From positions 42,583,725-42,647,724 of the forward strand of contig NC_086031.1 in the NCBI RefSeq assembly GCF_036323735.1: a DNA stretch of 64,000 nucleotides, given 5' to 3'. Within the stretch, counting starts at the first letter, position 1, and each line of letters begins with the position of its first letter. The notes beneath the pieces are model-generated. The model did no database searches and was not told where the DNA came from. It worked only from the letters and a program-made list of their open reading frames with translations. This DNA comes from Rattus norvegicus (taxonomy: Eukaryota; Chordata; Mammalia; Rodentia; Muridae). A program made the translations under genes and the position numbers. Positions 1 through 11,802 of the stretch are shown here, one piece after another.

Positions 1-376
1 GAGAGAGAGAGAGAGAGAGGTGACAAGATAAAGAGCGTGGCAAGAGGGGGTGCCTTTGGTGGGCTGTGCCAGCGTGTACCCCTGAGAAATTGCACTAGGC
101 AACAGATCTGGTGTAGGAAGTTTATTGAGAGGAGGGGAGAGCAAGATAGAGGCAGGAAGACAGGGAGACAGGGAGACTGAGAGAGGGAGGCACAGTAGAA
201 GGTAGAGAGATGGAGGGAGAGGGAGACAGAGAGAGAGAGAGAGAGAGAGAGGCAGACAGAGAGACAGAAGCAGAGAGAGACAGAGAGAGAAAGAGAGACA
301 GACAGAGACAGAAAGAGATACAGAGACAGAGACAGACAGAGAGACAAAGATAGAGAGACAGAGAGAGACAGAGACA
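1..376. repeat. GA/CAGA-rich low-complexity region
   Basis: A (GA)n run at the left edge, then unique sequence, then dense GAGA and GACAGA units from about 207 to 376. The open frame across it on the minus strand encodes only Ser/Leu/Cys repeats and is not a gene. Confidence 0.9.
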
Positions 377-569
377 CACACAGAGGAGTGTATCTGGGGT
401 GGCTGGGGGCCATTTTATCTGTAGCACACACCTGGCACACACTTGGTGAGCTGCCGCAGGACTTAAGCTGCTAGGTCCCTGAGAGCAGGCCAGTAAGATC
501 GTCTGCGTATAAACAAAGGGTATAAACAAGGTCCGATTAGTTGGTGCTTCATTTTCATTTGTTTGTTTG

Positions 570-695
570 CTCATTTACACAGGGTTTCATGTACCCCAGG
601 CTGTCCTCAAACTTGCTCTATAGCTGAGGGTGACTTCTGGTTCTCCTGCTTCTATCTCCTGAGCACTGGGATGACAGGTACGTGCCTGGTGCAAC
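570..695 (-). mobile_element. B1/B4-type SINE fragment
   Basis: Reads in reverse as a 7SL-derived B1 tail: CACAGGGTTTCATGTACCCCAGG, then CTCCTGAGCACTGGGATGACAGG. Strongly diverged. Confidence 0.6.
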
Positions 696-1018
696 ATTTG
701 ATGGTTCATATGTTGCACTTGCCTTTGTGAGACTGAATTAGTCACTAGGAAGCCAGACTGTTATAGAGTGGGTTTGGCTTCCTACTCCTGTCTGTCATAG
801 GTGCTCTGTTTGTCCCTCTCATGTGTTAGAGTTGTACAGTACCCTTACTGGGAACTAGGCAGATGGCAGCACCTTCCCAGCTTCCGGAACAGATTCAAAT
901 AAGGCTGTCTTGGTAAAAATTACCCACTCTCGTGTGTTTTCCAATAGCGACAGAGATATCATCCATGGTATTTGGTTATGAAGATGTCCATCAAAGGAGA
1001 CAGAGACACAGCCTGGGT

Positions 1019-1245
1019 CAGCAGTTTTCAGCCTGTGGGTCCTGACCTCCTTGGGATTCGAATGACCTTTTCACAGGGGTCACCTAAGAGCATCAGAAAA
1101 CACAGATGTTTATACTATGATTCATAACAGTAGCAAAATTGCAGTTATGAAGTTATGCAGTTATGAAAATACGAATAACTGGGGTTCACTACAACATGAG
1201 GAACTGTGTTAAGGGTGTCAGCCTTGGGAAGGTTGAGAACCACCA
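1019..1245. mobile_element. URR1-like hAT MITE (non-autonomous DNA transposon)
   Basis: Starts CAGCAGTTTTCAGCC and ends GGTTGAGAACCACCA, imperfect terminal inverted repeats of the CAGTGGTTCTCAACC type. Internal sequence includes the typical run TATGATTCATAACAGTAGC. The 227-bp length fits the rodent URR1 family. No transposase is encoded. Confidence 0.8.
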
Positions 1246-1773
1246 TCCTAGATGAACATGGGCCAGGCAGAGAACCACAGGCTGGCGAGTCCAGGGGAGC
1301 CCAGTCCCCTTAGAATGTAATGCTTCATTCTCCTAACAGCACTGGGTCGTCTGAGTTTGGCCCGGGAGACATGCTCTCACTACGTTTCAGTGAACTCCTT
1401 TGATCTGCCTGGGAACATCGGAGGCAGCTGGACGGGCGCTCAGTCAATTGACTTGGTTGTGAGAAACTTCCAAACTCTGCCCTGCGCACAACTGCCTTAG
1501 CACAGTCCAGCTGCTTTGGACAAGGGAAAGTAATAATAACAATAATTAAATAGTACAAGGCCCATGTGTTTGAGCTTCTCTCCCCCCCCATCCTGGTCCA
1601 ATGCGGCTCCCACTGGTATGTGGCAGTCCAGGGCAGCTCTTTGAGTTTCTACTTTGTTCAAGGTTCCTTTGAAGCCAGGACTTAGCTTAAGCCAGGACAG
1701 GTTGACAAGACAGGTTGTTGCTTGATTTCCATTCATGTTTCTTTTCTTTTCTTTTTCTTTTTCTTTTGAAAGG

Positions 1774-1776
<3 letters not shown>

Positions 1777-1824
<48 letters not shown>
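1777..1824. repeat. (GT)n microsatellite
   Basis: About 24 uninterrupted GT units inside a diverged minus-strand SINE segment (about 1740-1990). Confidence 0.97.
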
Positions 1825-1826
<2 letters not shown>

Positions 1827-2006
1827 CAGGCTGGACTCCAGTTCTCTTTGTAGGCAAGAAACACTTCTGATCCTCCCGACCCTACTCTCCCAGTGCGGGG
1901 TTCCATTCTTGGTTCCTTTGGTGTTTGAACTTAGGACGCTGTGCATCCCAGGCGAGCACTCCACCAACTGAACCGCATTCACGAAGGAATCTTAAAAAGA
2001 AAGCCA

Positions 2007-2310
2007 GGGGCTGGACAGACAGATGGCTCAGTGTATAAAGTGCTTGCACAGTAAGCATGAAGACACCATACAATTCCCAGGGCCCTGGTAAAAAGCTGGG
2101 TAGGGTGACACACGCTTGCGATCCCCGGTGCTGGGGAGACTGACCCAGGCAGCTCCCTGAGACTGGTTGCTCGCTGAGCGAGCTTCCGTTTCCAGCGAGA
2201 GCCCCTGTCTAAAACAGACAAGGCAGAAGGTTCTGGAGAAGGCTCTCAGGCATGACAACCTCTGGTGTGTACACACATGTACACCTATATACATGCACAA
2301 CCGCACAGAC
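2007..2310 (+). mobile_element. B3-type SINE
   Basis: Starts GGGGCTGGACAGACAGATGGCTCAG and continues with the tRNA-derived head and CTGTCTAAAAC body. It is followed by CA-rich and GGAA-rich DNA (about 2340-2445). The small Lys/Arg-rich frames there are repeat translations. Confidence 0.7.
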
Positions 2311-2726
2311 ACATACTAAAGAACAAAGAGTTAAGGAAAGAATGAATGAGAAAAGGAAGAAAGGCAGGATGGATGGGAGGGAGGGAGGACAGACAGGAAG
2401 GAGGAAGGGAGGAAGGAAGGAGGGATGGAAGGAGGGAAGGCAGTGGTAGAGGCCCCCCCCAACATCTGGGGGACCTGAAAGCTGTCTCTGTTGCACTTTA
2501 CCAATTCCTTGCAGCCACCTCTCCCCTTCTCTCCTTCCCTCCTTTCTGTTCTCTTAGCTGCATACTCTACATCACGCCTGACCCTGCCATTTCTTGTAGG
2601 CGCGATTCATTCAAACAGACCCTTCATTCTCCCCAGGTGCTGATTTTAGATGCAGAATAGAGAGATAAAACAAAACAAAACAAAACAAAAAAAAAACCAA
2701 CAAAAAAAAAACAACAACAACAATGC

Positions 2727-3048
2727 CAAGCAACCAGAGCTTCCAGGGACTAAGCCACTACCTAAAGACTATACATGGACTGACCCTGGACTCTGACCTC
2801 ATAGGTAGCAATGAATATCCTAGTAAAAGCACCAGTGGAAGGGGAAGCCCTGGGTCCTGCTAAGACTGAACCCCCAGTGAACTAGACTGTGGGGGGGAGG
2901 GCGGCAATGGGGGGAGGGTTGGGAGGGGAACACCCATAAGGAAGGGGAGGGGGGAGGGGGATGTTTGCCCGGAAACCGGGAAAGGGAATAACACTTGAAA
3001 TGTATATAAGAAATACTCAAGTTAATAAAAAAAAAAAACAAAAACAAC
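2727..3048 (+). mobile_element. LINE-1 3' end (5'-truncated)
   Basis: Matches the murid L1 3' UTR: a G-rich polypurine block (about 2890-2960), the landmark GCCCGGAAACCGGGAAAGGG, then TTGAAATGTATATAAG and a poly-A end. A-rich tail-like sequence with C interruptions extends to about 3170. Confidence 0.88.
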
Positions 3049-3300
3049 CCCCCCCCAAAAAACAAAAAAAAACCCAAAACCAACAAAACAAAAAACCCAA
3101 AGTACCCCCAAAACTCAAACTGCCATGAAAAAAAAAGAAAGAAAAAGAAAACAACAACAACAAAAAGGTCCAGCAACAGTTGAATGTTGAATGAAGGGCC
3201 CCACAATCTGCTCAGTCCCAGCATGCCACACACACGTCTGGCTTATAATTAAAGGCCTAAGAAACGTGTGTTGCTCACCCGCCCCCTCATTCGGACTCCG

Positions 3301-3388
3301 TTTTTCCTTTTTACAAAAACATCTGAATCCTGTCTTCGGAGTGATCTTACATTATTTTGCTGGCTGGGCCACAATAGCCACCTACATC
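3301..3388 (+). repeat. Inverted local duplication, copy A
   Basis: An 88-bp segment whose reverse complement recurs at 3965-4052 with about six mismatches by hand alignment. This copy lies in otherwise unique DNA and is probably the source. Confidence 0.9.
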
Positions 3389-3740
3389 GGGGACTGCAGC
3401 GAGAAGCCAGCCATTCCCCTGCCAGAGAAAATGCATTCCGGAACCTGACATCTGGGTCTTGCAGCTGGAAGGAGGTGGGGAACCACAAAGCACCAGCCCT
3501 GGTGTCATGAAAGGCAGTTGATGGTGCCAAGTGAGAATGGAAATTACACCCAGAGCAGATGCTGTCTCTTGCATTAGACGGATAACACAGCATTTAGGAA
3601 AAACAAAGATGTGCTTAGAGTTTGATCACCCATGGTACGTGCCGTGAAAGCATTCGGAGCTGTCAGTGTGACTAGGATGGGCCCATACTTGTCCCCAAAG
3701 GTTCGAATTCTTTAGATTTTATCATTTATTTCATTTAATT

Positions 3741-3800
3741 AGTGTGTGTATGTGCGTGTGTGTGTATGTGTGTGTGTGTGTGTATGTGTGTGTGTGTTTG
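3741..3800. repeat. (TG)n with TATG interruptions
   Basis: Imperfect TG microsatellite directly left of a SINE. Confidence 0.9.
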
Positions 3801-3884
3801 TATGCATTCTTGTGTGTTTGTACATAGAGGTCAGAGGGCTGTCTCTTTGTTCTCCGCCTTTTTTTTTTTTAAGATTTATTTTAT

Positions 3885-4170
3885 TTTCACTTGTGTATAT
3901 GTTATATATATCTGTGTATGGGAATGCACACACGTGAGTGCAGGAACCAGAAGAGGCCAGAGAGGGTGTAGGTGGCTATTGTGACCCTGCCAGCAAAATA
4001 ATGCAAGATCACTCCGAAGACAGGATTCAGATGTTCTTGTAAAATGGAAAAACAACAGAAGACAGAAGAGGCCAGAAGAGGGCGTCACATCCCCTGGAGC
4101 GGGTGCTGGGAACCGAACTCGGGTCTTCTGGGAAAGCATCAAATACATTTAACTGTTCCCTCATCTTTCT
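3885..4170 (-). mobile_element. B3/B2-type SINE interrupted by copy B
   Basis: Reads in reverse as a tRNA-derived SINE (GGGTGCTGGGAACCGAACTCGGG ... GCCAGAAGAGGGCGTC). About 96 bp of foreign sequence (3967-4062) splits it. Confidence 0.7.
3965..4052 (-). repeat. Inverted local duplication, copy B, inside a SINE
   Basis: Reverse-complement copy of 3301-3388. It interrupts a minus-strand B3/B2-type SINE, and CAGAAGAGGCCAGAGAGGG on its left (3948-3966) is repeated almost exactly on its right (4063-4082). Confidence 0.9.
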
Positions 4171-4198
4171 GGCTCCCTTCACCTAGCTTTTGAGATAG

Positions 4199-4326
4199 AG
4201 TTTCTCATTGGACCTGGAGTTTACTGTGTTTGAATACCCTTTCTGCTCCCTGAGCTCCAGGGATCCTCCTAGCTCAGCCTCCTTGGCTCTGGGGTTACAA
4301 GCATACTCGGACCCTCCTCCCCCACA

Positions 4327-4382
<56 letters not shown>
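4199..4382 (-). repeat. Diverged RSINE1/B4-type SINE with (CA)28 tract
   Basis: 4199-4320 resembles a reversed RSINE1/B4 body (TTGGCTCTGGGGTTACAAGC). 4327-4382 is a pure CA run. Confidence 0.65.
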
Positions 4383-4384
<2 letters not shown>

Positions 4385-4439
4385 TTAAAGTTAGGTTTTC
4401 ACGCTTGCGGGACAAATCGTTTTAACAACCGAACCGTCT

Positions 4440-5076
4440 CTCCAGCATCCAAACGGTTCACGTTCCCTTTTGTGACTCTAAAGAGTAAGGTTGGGGAAGC
4501 CAGCTTTCTCCCTTTATGAAAGCCGGAGGAAGAAGCAGCTTGAAAGGAAAACACGCTCCGTGGATATTTAAGGTGTTCGGGTTCAGCCGTCTTCTGCCTA
4601 AGCAGCATTTGGAACGCTTTGTGTGATGGACAGGAGAATATGAGCACGAGAAAGCCCAGCCGGTTATCTACAAGCCACAATCGATCAGGAAGAATTAGCT
4701 CATTGTGGGGAGAGGAAGGGAGCAGGAAGAGGGCTGGAAAAGGAAATTGAAAATGCTAATGAGCGTGAAAGCACCTTGGCCCCCTTTCCCTTTCTTTCCT
4801 TACTCAGATCTTCCTAAGATTAGGGCCCTGCAGCGAGCTCAGGCTCCATTTGCACTCAAGTTGGAGGCGCTCACAACAGAGTCTCTGGCTTTATGCATGC
4901 AGGAAGTATGGGTTAAATATCAGCAGCAAGGCCTGGATACAACGTTTCACAAAAGATCTCTTTTCATCTTTTGTTCTTTGCAAAGCAAGCAGTCAGGAAA
5001 AGGACTCTTCTGTCAAAAGTGCCTTTTCTTTGGGCAAGTCTGGAAAAAGTTGGATCCCTCTCACCTAAAAGAGGAC
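4440..5076. other. Unique non-coding stretch
   Basis: No repeat family recognised. A 137-codon open frame (4705-5118) has no recognisable domain and runs into a SINE at its 3' end, so I do not call it a gene. Confidence 0.6.
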
Positions 5077-5300
5077 TTGAGGGCTAGGCATATGCATGAG
5101 CTGGTAGAGTTAGCCTAGCATACACGAGGCCCTGAGTTTGATCTCCTGTATCACATAAACCAGGAATGGGGTACAGACTTGTGATTCCTTACTCTGGAGG
5201 TAAAGGCAGGAAGAGCAAAAGTTCAAGGTCATCTTCAGTTATTTAGTGAGTTTGAGGTCAGCCTGGGTTACATGAGACCCTGGCCTTCCTCAAACTCCCA
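5077..5300 (+). mobile_element. B4 (ID/B1 composite) SINE
   Basis: ID-like head (TAGCCTAGCATACACGAGGCCCTGAG) followed by a B1-like tail (GAGGTCAGCCTGGGTTACATGAGACCC). Confidence 0.75.
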
Positions 5301-5321
5301 AACTAAAAGAGATAACCTCCG

Positions 5322-5560
5322 CTGGAGAGGTGGCTCGGCAATTAAGAGCTTACTTCTCCGGAAGAGGACTGGGGTTAGTGTCTCAGAAAAAAAAAAAAAT
5401 CCAAAAACCAGTAACAAACCACAGGCAACTCAGAGCTGCCCATAACCCCAGCTCCAGAGGATCCCACACGCTCTTTTGGCCTCTGCAGGCACCTATATGT
5501 GTGTGGTGCACAAAGCAGGGACACATAGCACATACATACACATAGAGTGGAAAAAAAATT
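5322..5560 (+). mobile_element. Diverged B2 SINE
   Basis: Head GCTGGAGAGGTGGCTCGGCAATTAAGAGC, later CCAGAGGATCCCACACGCTCTTTTGGCCTC, ending in a CA-rich and A-rich tail. Confidence 0.75.
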
Positions 5561-5644
5561 TTTTTTTTTAAAGAGAAAGGACTTAACGATAGGAGTCTCC
5601 TGTTTTCTGTTGGAAGAGCATGTGGGTTTAAGAGTTTTGTGTTG

Positions 5645-5985
5645 GGGGGAGGGGCACCAGGGAGTTGGTTCCGTGGTAAAGCACTTGCTGTACAAGTGTG
5701 AAGACCTGAGTTTGAACCCCCCAGAACTCACATCACATACACACGGATGTGGCAGGATGCGCTGATCCTCTCAGTGTTCCTACGGTAAGGGGGAGAATTA
5801 CCAGAGGCTCACAAACCAGCTAGCCTGGCATGCAGGGTGATATACAGAAACAGGGGCATCCTCCCTCAAGCAAGATAGAAGGGCTTACACACAAGGATGT
5901 CCTCCGGCTTCTATCCATGCAGCACAGCACATGCATTCTTGCACTGACACCCATGAACACATACATGCACACACACCGTTTTTCT
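5645..5985 (+). mobile_element. B3-type SINE
   Basis: Head GGGAGTTGGTTCCGTGGTAAAGCACTTGCTGTACAAG with GAAGACCTGAGTTTGAACCC; the tail is CA-rich (5935-5975). Confidence 0.65.
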
Positions 5986-6355
5986 TTTAAGGTTTCTGTT
6001 TCTAACTACCCCTTTATAGAAAGTGGTGCTTGCTGGTGTTTGGAGGAAGACACCCCTTGCACTTGACCGGGACCACAGTCTGGAACTTCTGGGTGTTGAG
6101 TTACACCTGCTCTGTGGAAGCTGCAGGATTTGTAGTGTCCGGTGTTGAGAAGCGGTCATTTGCTAGAGCAGTGGTAGCTGAGGGACTTAGCTGGGAGCTG
6201 GCTGTGGATCAAGCCCACTGTTGCCGTGTAGAGCGTGCAATTGTAGTGGCTCGATGGACTGTTAGAACTGCAGCCCTCTACCTCCCTCACACTGTGAAAA
6301 TCATGTTGAGAGCCCGAGTGTCTCTCTGTGTCTCTGTCTCCCTGCAACCCCAGCT

Positions 6356-6360
<5 letters not shown>

Positions 6361-6396
<36 letters not shown>

Positions 6397-6432
6397 GTGT
6401 GTGTGTGTGTGTGTGCGTGCACTCACGCGCGC
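6361..6432. repeat. (GT)n with GC interruptions
   Basis: GT run ending in GCGCGCGC, a potential Z-DNA former. Confidence 0.95.
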
Positions 6433-7035
6433 GCCGTTTTTAACCATATGAGTGTGTGAGTCCACTTATGTGAGCTACGTGAAGTAGTCAAATTTACAGA
6501 AACAGAAAGTAGGAAGGTGGTTTCCAGGGGCCGGGGAGAAGAGAGGAAAGAGGTGAGTCATTGTTTTATGAGTGTGGCACTTTAGATTTTCAAGATGAGG
6601 AAGTTGTAGAAACCCTCTCCTATGCTCACCTACTGAGCTCTAGACAAGAATGTTGTGATGGTATTTTATATACTTTGCACTAAAGGGAAAGAAAGAGCAA
6701 TAGAAACAGAGGTGTTTGCTGTGATTTGGACATGCTTAGTCCAACCAAGGTTTACATCCTGGAACTTGGTTCTCAGTGTAGTTAGAGTTAAAAGTTTGCT
6801 AAGAGATGCTTAGATGAGCGGGGTTTGCCGCCCTGAGGGCAGGCTTTTAGGATAGAGCAAACCTGACCCCTCATTGGCTTCATGGCTTCCTGTTTTGTCC
6901 TGTATTCTCATGCATTCTCTCTTTCTTGCCATGATGTCACCCACTATGACAGGATCCAGTCTAAGAAGATTTTTCACCAGAGGTTGAACCAATGGTACTG
7001 CCTAATCTTGGATGTCTAGCATTCCAGAATTCAAG
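6433..7035. other. Unique non-coding stretch
   Basis: No gene or clear repeat seen. Confidence 0.5.
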
Positions 7036-7039
7036 CTAC

Positions 7040-7196
7040 AGACTTCATTCTCTGTCTCTATCTCTGTCTCTGTCTCCCTCCGTCTGTCTGTCTGTCTGTC
7101 TGTCTGTCTCTGTGTGTGTGTGTGTGTGTGTCTGTGTGTGTGTGTGTGTGAGAGAGAGAGAAACAGATAGACAGATAGACAGACAGACAGACAGTG
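7040..7196. repeat. Compound CTGT / GT / GA / GACA microsatellite
   Basis: Successive blocks of (CTGT)n, (GT)n, (GA)n and (GACA)n. The CTGT and GACA blocks are reverse complements and could fold back. Confidence 0.95.
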
Positions 7197-7799
7197 CTCT
7201 ACTGTGGTTTTTAGCACAACATCTCTCACTGGCCTGGAACTTAAGTAAACTGGGTGTGCTTGCCCATGAGCCCTAGAGAGCTGCCTGTCTCTGCTTCCTC
7301 AAACTATAATTTTAAGCCATGACCAACACACCCAGCTTCCCCCGCACCCCATAGCTTCCTTAAGCTTGCTATGAGAGTGCTTCACTGACTGAGCCATGTA
7401 CCTGTCTCCTAGACCTACTTCTCCATCCCTTAAACAGAACGCCTTTCAGCCATAGCTTAATCCTTGTACACTAGAGCTAAGTGCAAAGCCTGCCACAGAC
7501 TCCGTGTTGTTAAGACGTTCAGAACTGGACTCCTGGAGTTTACTTCTTGTGTGACTTCTCTATCTCCCGTGCCACTATCAATTTCTAGCCACTGCATTCT
7601 CAGTTTGAGACCTGACTCTCTGCTGTCACTGCCCCCCCCATGTCTAAATTAGTCACTAAATCCTCTTTTATCTTAATCTGTACAAATCTTGAGTTAATTT
7701 TTAGAGCTTCACTCTACCACTTCCTTATAACCAATGCAAGTATATTTCAGCTAGGGTTTGATGCATGATTTTTAAAAATTACACTATGTATGTATATAA

Positions 7800-7965
7800 G
7801 CATATCTGCATGTGTGCACATAGACATCCATTTTCCATAGTGCTCACATGGAGGCCAGAGAACAATTTACAGGGCTTGGCTCTCTCCTTCTACCAGGTAG
7901 GCTACCAGGCTTTGTGGCAAGTTCTTTAACCCAACAAGCCACCTCACTGGTCTCAGACACTGGGG
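7800..7965 (-). mobile_element. B3-type SINE, minus strand
   Basis: Contains GGAGGCCAGAGAACAATTTACAGGG and ends AACAAGCCACCTCACTGGTCT, the reversed head of the family. From about 7200 to 7800 I see no gene. Confidence 0.65.
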
Positions 7966-8339
7966 CCAGGTATTGATCCAGGAAGTAGGGAAGATGTAAT
8001 CTATCATGGTTTCCGTTATTATGATGAGACGCTAGAGACAGGCTAGCTTTATAGGAGACAAAGTTTATGTTTCTCATCCTTTCAGGGGTTCAAAGTTTCG
8101 TCATGTGTACTGGCTTGGTTCTGCAGAGGTCTCTTTGGAATCAGCCTGGTTCTGCCAGGACTCTTCGGCCGTGTTTCGTCCTGGTAGACTGCACCAAAAG
8201 GAGTGTGGTGGGGAAACAATTGGACTCCTCACTAGACAGGAGGTGGTCAGAGAGCTGGGCGGTCATACTTTGGTATTTATAACCATCTTTTGTTGAGAAC
8301 GGGTAGTGAGTAGCAAGAGAACTAGCTGGTTGGTGTGGC

Positions 8340-8996
8340 AGGGCATGCCAGGAGGCTCAGGAGTTCAAGGTTATCCTCATCTACGGACTGTGCTCTTTAA
8401 GACCAGGCTGGGATTAAAAGAGAAAGGAAGGAAGGAAGGAAGGAAGATGGAAAGGACAGCAAAGGGCCTGAGAGATAGCATAGCTGCTGAAAGGTATGAA
8501 GCCTGACAAATCTGACTTTGATTCAGGGAACCCACAAGGTAGAAGGAGAGAATTGACTTCCACAAGTTGTCCATTGGTGTAAACACACACACAGACATAC
8601 AGACACACAGACACACACACAGAGACATACACACACAGACACACAGACACACACACAGAAACATACACACACAGACACACAGACACACAGACACACACAC
8701 AGAGACATACACACACAGAGACATACACACACAGACACACAGACACACACACAGAGACATACACACACAGACACACAGACACACACACAGACACACAGAT
8801 ACACACACAGAGACATACACACACAGACACACAGACAGACACACACAGACAGACACACACACACAGACACACACACACAGACACACACACAGACACACAC
8901 GCACAGGTACACACACACAGAGACACAGAGACACAGACACACACACACACTGACACACACACACAGACACAGAGACACACACACAGACACGCACAC
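8340..8996 (+). repeat. SINE fragments with a long (CA)n / CAGACA array
   Basis: A B1-like piece (8340-8440, with GGAA repeats), a B2/B3 head (about 8466-8580), then roughly 415 bp of ACACACAGACACACAGA and GAGACATAC units (8581-8996). Three overlapping minus-strand frames of 157-264 codons are Cys/Val/Ser repeat translations. Confidence 0.9.
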
Positions 8997-9364
8997 CCCT
9001 ATTATACAAAGGAATGTTCTTCAAACAAACAAGCAAACAAACAAACGAAGAACAGAAAGCCCAAATCTCTAACAGACACTCCTCCCCCAGACCAGAGCAG
9101 CTGGCTCCCTGTTCTTCTGCAAAAGGTGGGCTCTGGGTTTTTGTTTGCTTGTTTATTGTTGTGGGCAACACTTTCCCCTCAACATTTTGTTGAATGCATT
9201 TTTAAGTATATAAGAAGGTTACAAGCCGTGTACCCTGAGCAGTCACACACAAACTAACGTCTTCAACTAATACTTTACCAAGTTTGCTTTATCGTGTGCT
9301 CCCCCATCGATGGTTTAGGCCGTTTAAAACCAAGCCACTACATTGAGGCAACTAGCTCATGTTC

Positions 9365-9530
9365 TTCTTCTGTTTGTGAGACAGAATCTCATGCAGGCCA
9401 AGACTGGCCTTGAACTCCTTTGTGGGACAGGATGACGTTGGATCTCTAGTTGCCTTGCCTCTACTTCCTGAATGTGGAAACTTCCGAGGGGCACTACCAC
9501 ATCTGGTCTTATGCTGGGATCAAACCAAAG
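9365..9530 (-). mobile_element. Diverged B1/B4 SINE
   Basis: Reversed B1 tail (GAGACAGAATCTCATGCAGGCCAAG, GGCCTTGAACTCC) and a GGGATCAAACC ID-like end. Confidence 0.6.
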
Positions 9531-9569
9531 GTAGGGCTGGAGTTTTGGATACCTGACCACCTTGTTTGC

Positions 9570-10200
9570 TCTCATGGAGAAGCAGTTGTCTGGGGCATTG
9601 AGTTTCCTCTGAGGTTGAGTAAAGAGCCTTGGCAGCACCTCAGCTCTCCTCACAGGGTGCCTGTGTGTGAAACTGGCTGAATTCACTTTTCATTGTGCTG
9701 CGAACATCACCCACTGCTTTTCCCTCTGCGGCCCTGTAGGAGGGCCCCGTGCTCCCCTTTGACGGCTCACTCCTTGCATCCAGGGAGAATTGGGCCATTG
9801 TTTCGCGGGGTTTCCTTTAGGCTGGTCTGGGGAGTGTGAAAGAACCCATTTAAAGGAGTCTGATGAAGAAGAGCAAAATAAAGATCAAACTCCGGCACAG
9901 TCAAAAGCCACTTGTTAACAGACAAGCTGTGCTTCAAAGCCTTTATCCGGAGCAAGGGAGACTTATCTGGAAGCACTATGTGGAGAAAGTGGGCGGGTTT
10001 GGGAACATTCATTTGAAGTTCTGAGCAGACCACTGCCGGTCTGGCAGCTGCAGCTTGGATTTATCAGTCAGACCCTGGGAGTTAAGTGGGCAGCTCTGGC
10101 AAATGCTAGTCTGTAGGAGAGAACAAGTCACCCTGTAGTGGGGAATGTTTATTGGAGGTGCCCTCCAGACCCTCTTGTGCTTTTACCCCCTGCTAGAATG
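9570..10200. other. Repeat-free block
   Basis: No interspersed repeat or microsatellite seen. Contains CAGCTG E-box and TTATCT GATA-type words. No coding potential recognised. Confidence 0.5.
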
Positions 10201-10233
10201 GAGACACAGACACACAGACACACAGACACACAG

Positions 10234-10283
<50 letters not shown>
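10201..10283. repeat. (CAGA)/(CA)n microsatellite
   Basis: CACAGACA units grading into about 25 CA repeats. From 10,284 to 10,766 I see only unique non-coding DNA. Confidence 0.95.
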
Positions 10284-10766
10284 CCGCATAGCCAAGTTAC
10301 TCTTTATTCTGGATCTCCACTTCCAGAAACTTGAGTTATCCTGGGGTCATAGAAACCAGGCATAACAACTTCTCAAATGATAAACCAGTCTTAGAGACAG
10401 AGACTCCCTTAGGTCTAAACCCTAATAGAGGCATACTACTGCCTCCAAGGCTGGTTTCTCTCGTGTCTGCTGTTAATGATAATAGATGACACTTATGACT
10501 TGACTGTCCTATGCCAGGCTGGCAGTGTGCCCTCTTTCGATCCCCACCACACCCTACAGTCTTATTATCCCCAGCTAACACGCGTAGGAACTGGGTTTCT
10601 GAGAGGTTGGCATACGTCACTTAAGATCTTCCAGCAAATACACAGAAAGCCTGGGAATCGAATCCCTCGGGGCTTACCACATCTGCAGTCTGTGCTCTAA
10701 GCCCTTATCTTACTGTGCTTCCTACAGATCCGGAGGATTGTGTCACCTTTCCCTTAGGAGGTAGGA

Positions 10767-11000
10767 ACTGAGGAACTGGAGAGATAGCTCAGTTGGCCGG
10801 GTGCTTGCCTAGCACACAGCCCTGGCTTTGGTTCCCAGCACTGCAGGGTCTGGAATGGTGGTGCACATCTATAATCCTAGCACGTAGGAAGTGCTGGGAG
10901 AAGAACTAGAGGTCCAAGGTCAGGCTTGGAATATAGTCCAGTAGATAAAGCACACATGCAAATGTGCAGATATATACACAGGCAAAAACAAAACCCCAAC
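10767..11000 (+). mobile_element. B4 (ID/B1 composite) SINE
   Basis: GAACTGGAGAGATAGCTCAG head, TTGGTTCCCAGCACTGCAGGG, then GGAATGGTGGTGCACATCTATAATCCTAGC from the B1-like part. Confidence 0.8.
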
Positions 11001-11463
11001 CCAAACACAGGAGCAACAAGAAGGTCCTAGGCGGCAACCACGTGGGTCCAAGGGCAAGACTTTGTATAAGATGGGCATGAAGTATTCTCACTGCAGACTT
11101 CAGTTCTAGGTAAAGACGGAGCCACACAGAGATTAAAGTGACCTACCCAGAACTATTCACGGAATTGTTCATGCAGGATTTTTAACAATCACATTTATTA
11201 AAATCACATCATGTCAGAGGACGACCTCCAAGAGTTGGTTCACTTCCTCTACCTTGTGGATCCTTCCTGGCAATGGGATTTAGGTAGTCAGGCTTGGTCA
11301 GAGTCAGGAACCTAGGAGCCAGAGTTGCCCAGAAGCCGTCTGAGTGGGCCCGTGGTGTGGTTCGTGTCCGTACTCAAGTGTGTGTTACCAACGATCTAAT
11401 AGCAGACACAGATCATCTCCATCCTGAAAGAGTATCCTACTAGATGGTGCTTTCAAAACGCTT

Positions 11464-11802
11464 CCCCATGAGGCACAGACATACCTCAGTAGGTGAAGTG
11501 CTTGCCTTGGACGTATGGGGACTTGAGTTCCATCCCTAGAATCCGTGTAAAAAGCTGACACAGTTTGTGCTTATAATTCCATTGCTGAGGGCAGGGATGA
11601 GAAACCCTGGAGCTTGCTGAGCTGTCAAGAGTTCCAGGTCAGCGAGATTCTCTCCAAAAACACTGTAGACTGTGCATGAAGAAACAAACTCAAATCTCTC
11701 TGTCTCTCTGTCTCTGTCTCCCTATGTCTCTGTCTCTGTCTCTCTGTCTCTGTCTCTCTGTCTCTCTGTCTCTGTCTCCCTGTATCTCTGTCTTTGTCTC
11801 TG

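Noticed and set aside
8377..9171. 264-codon minus-strand open frame plus overlapping 157- and 188-codon frames
   Set aside because: Translation of a CA/CAGA microsatellite; Cys/Val/Ser low complexity, open in several frames at once.
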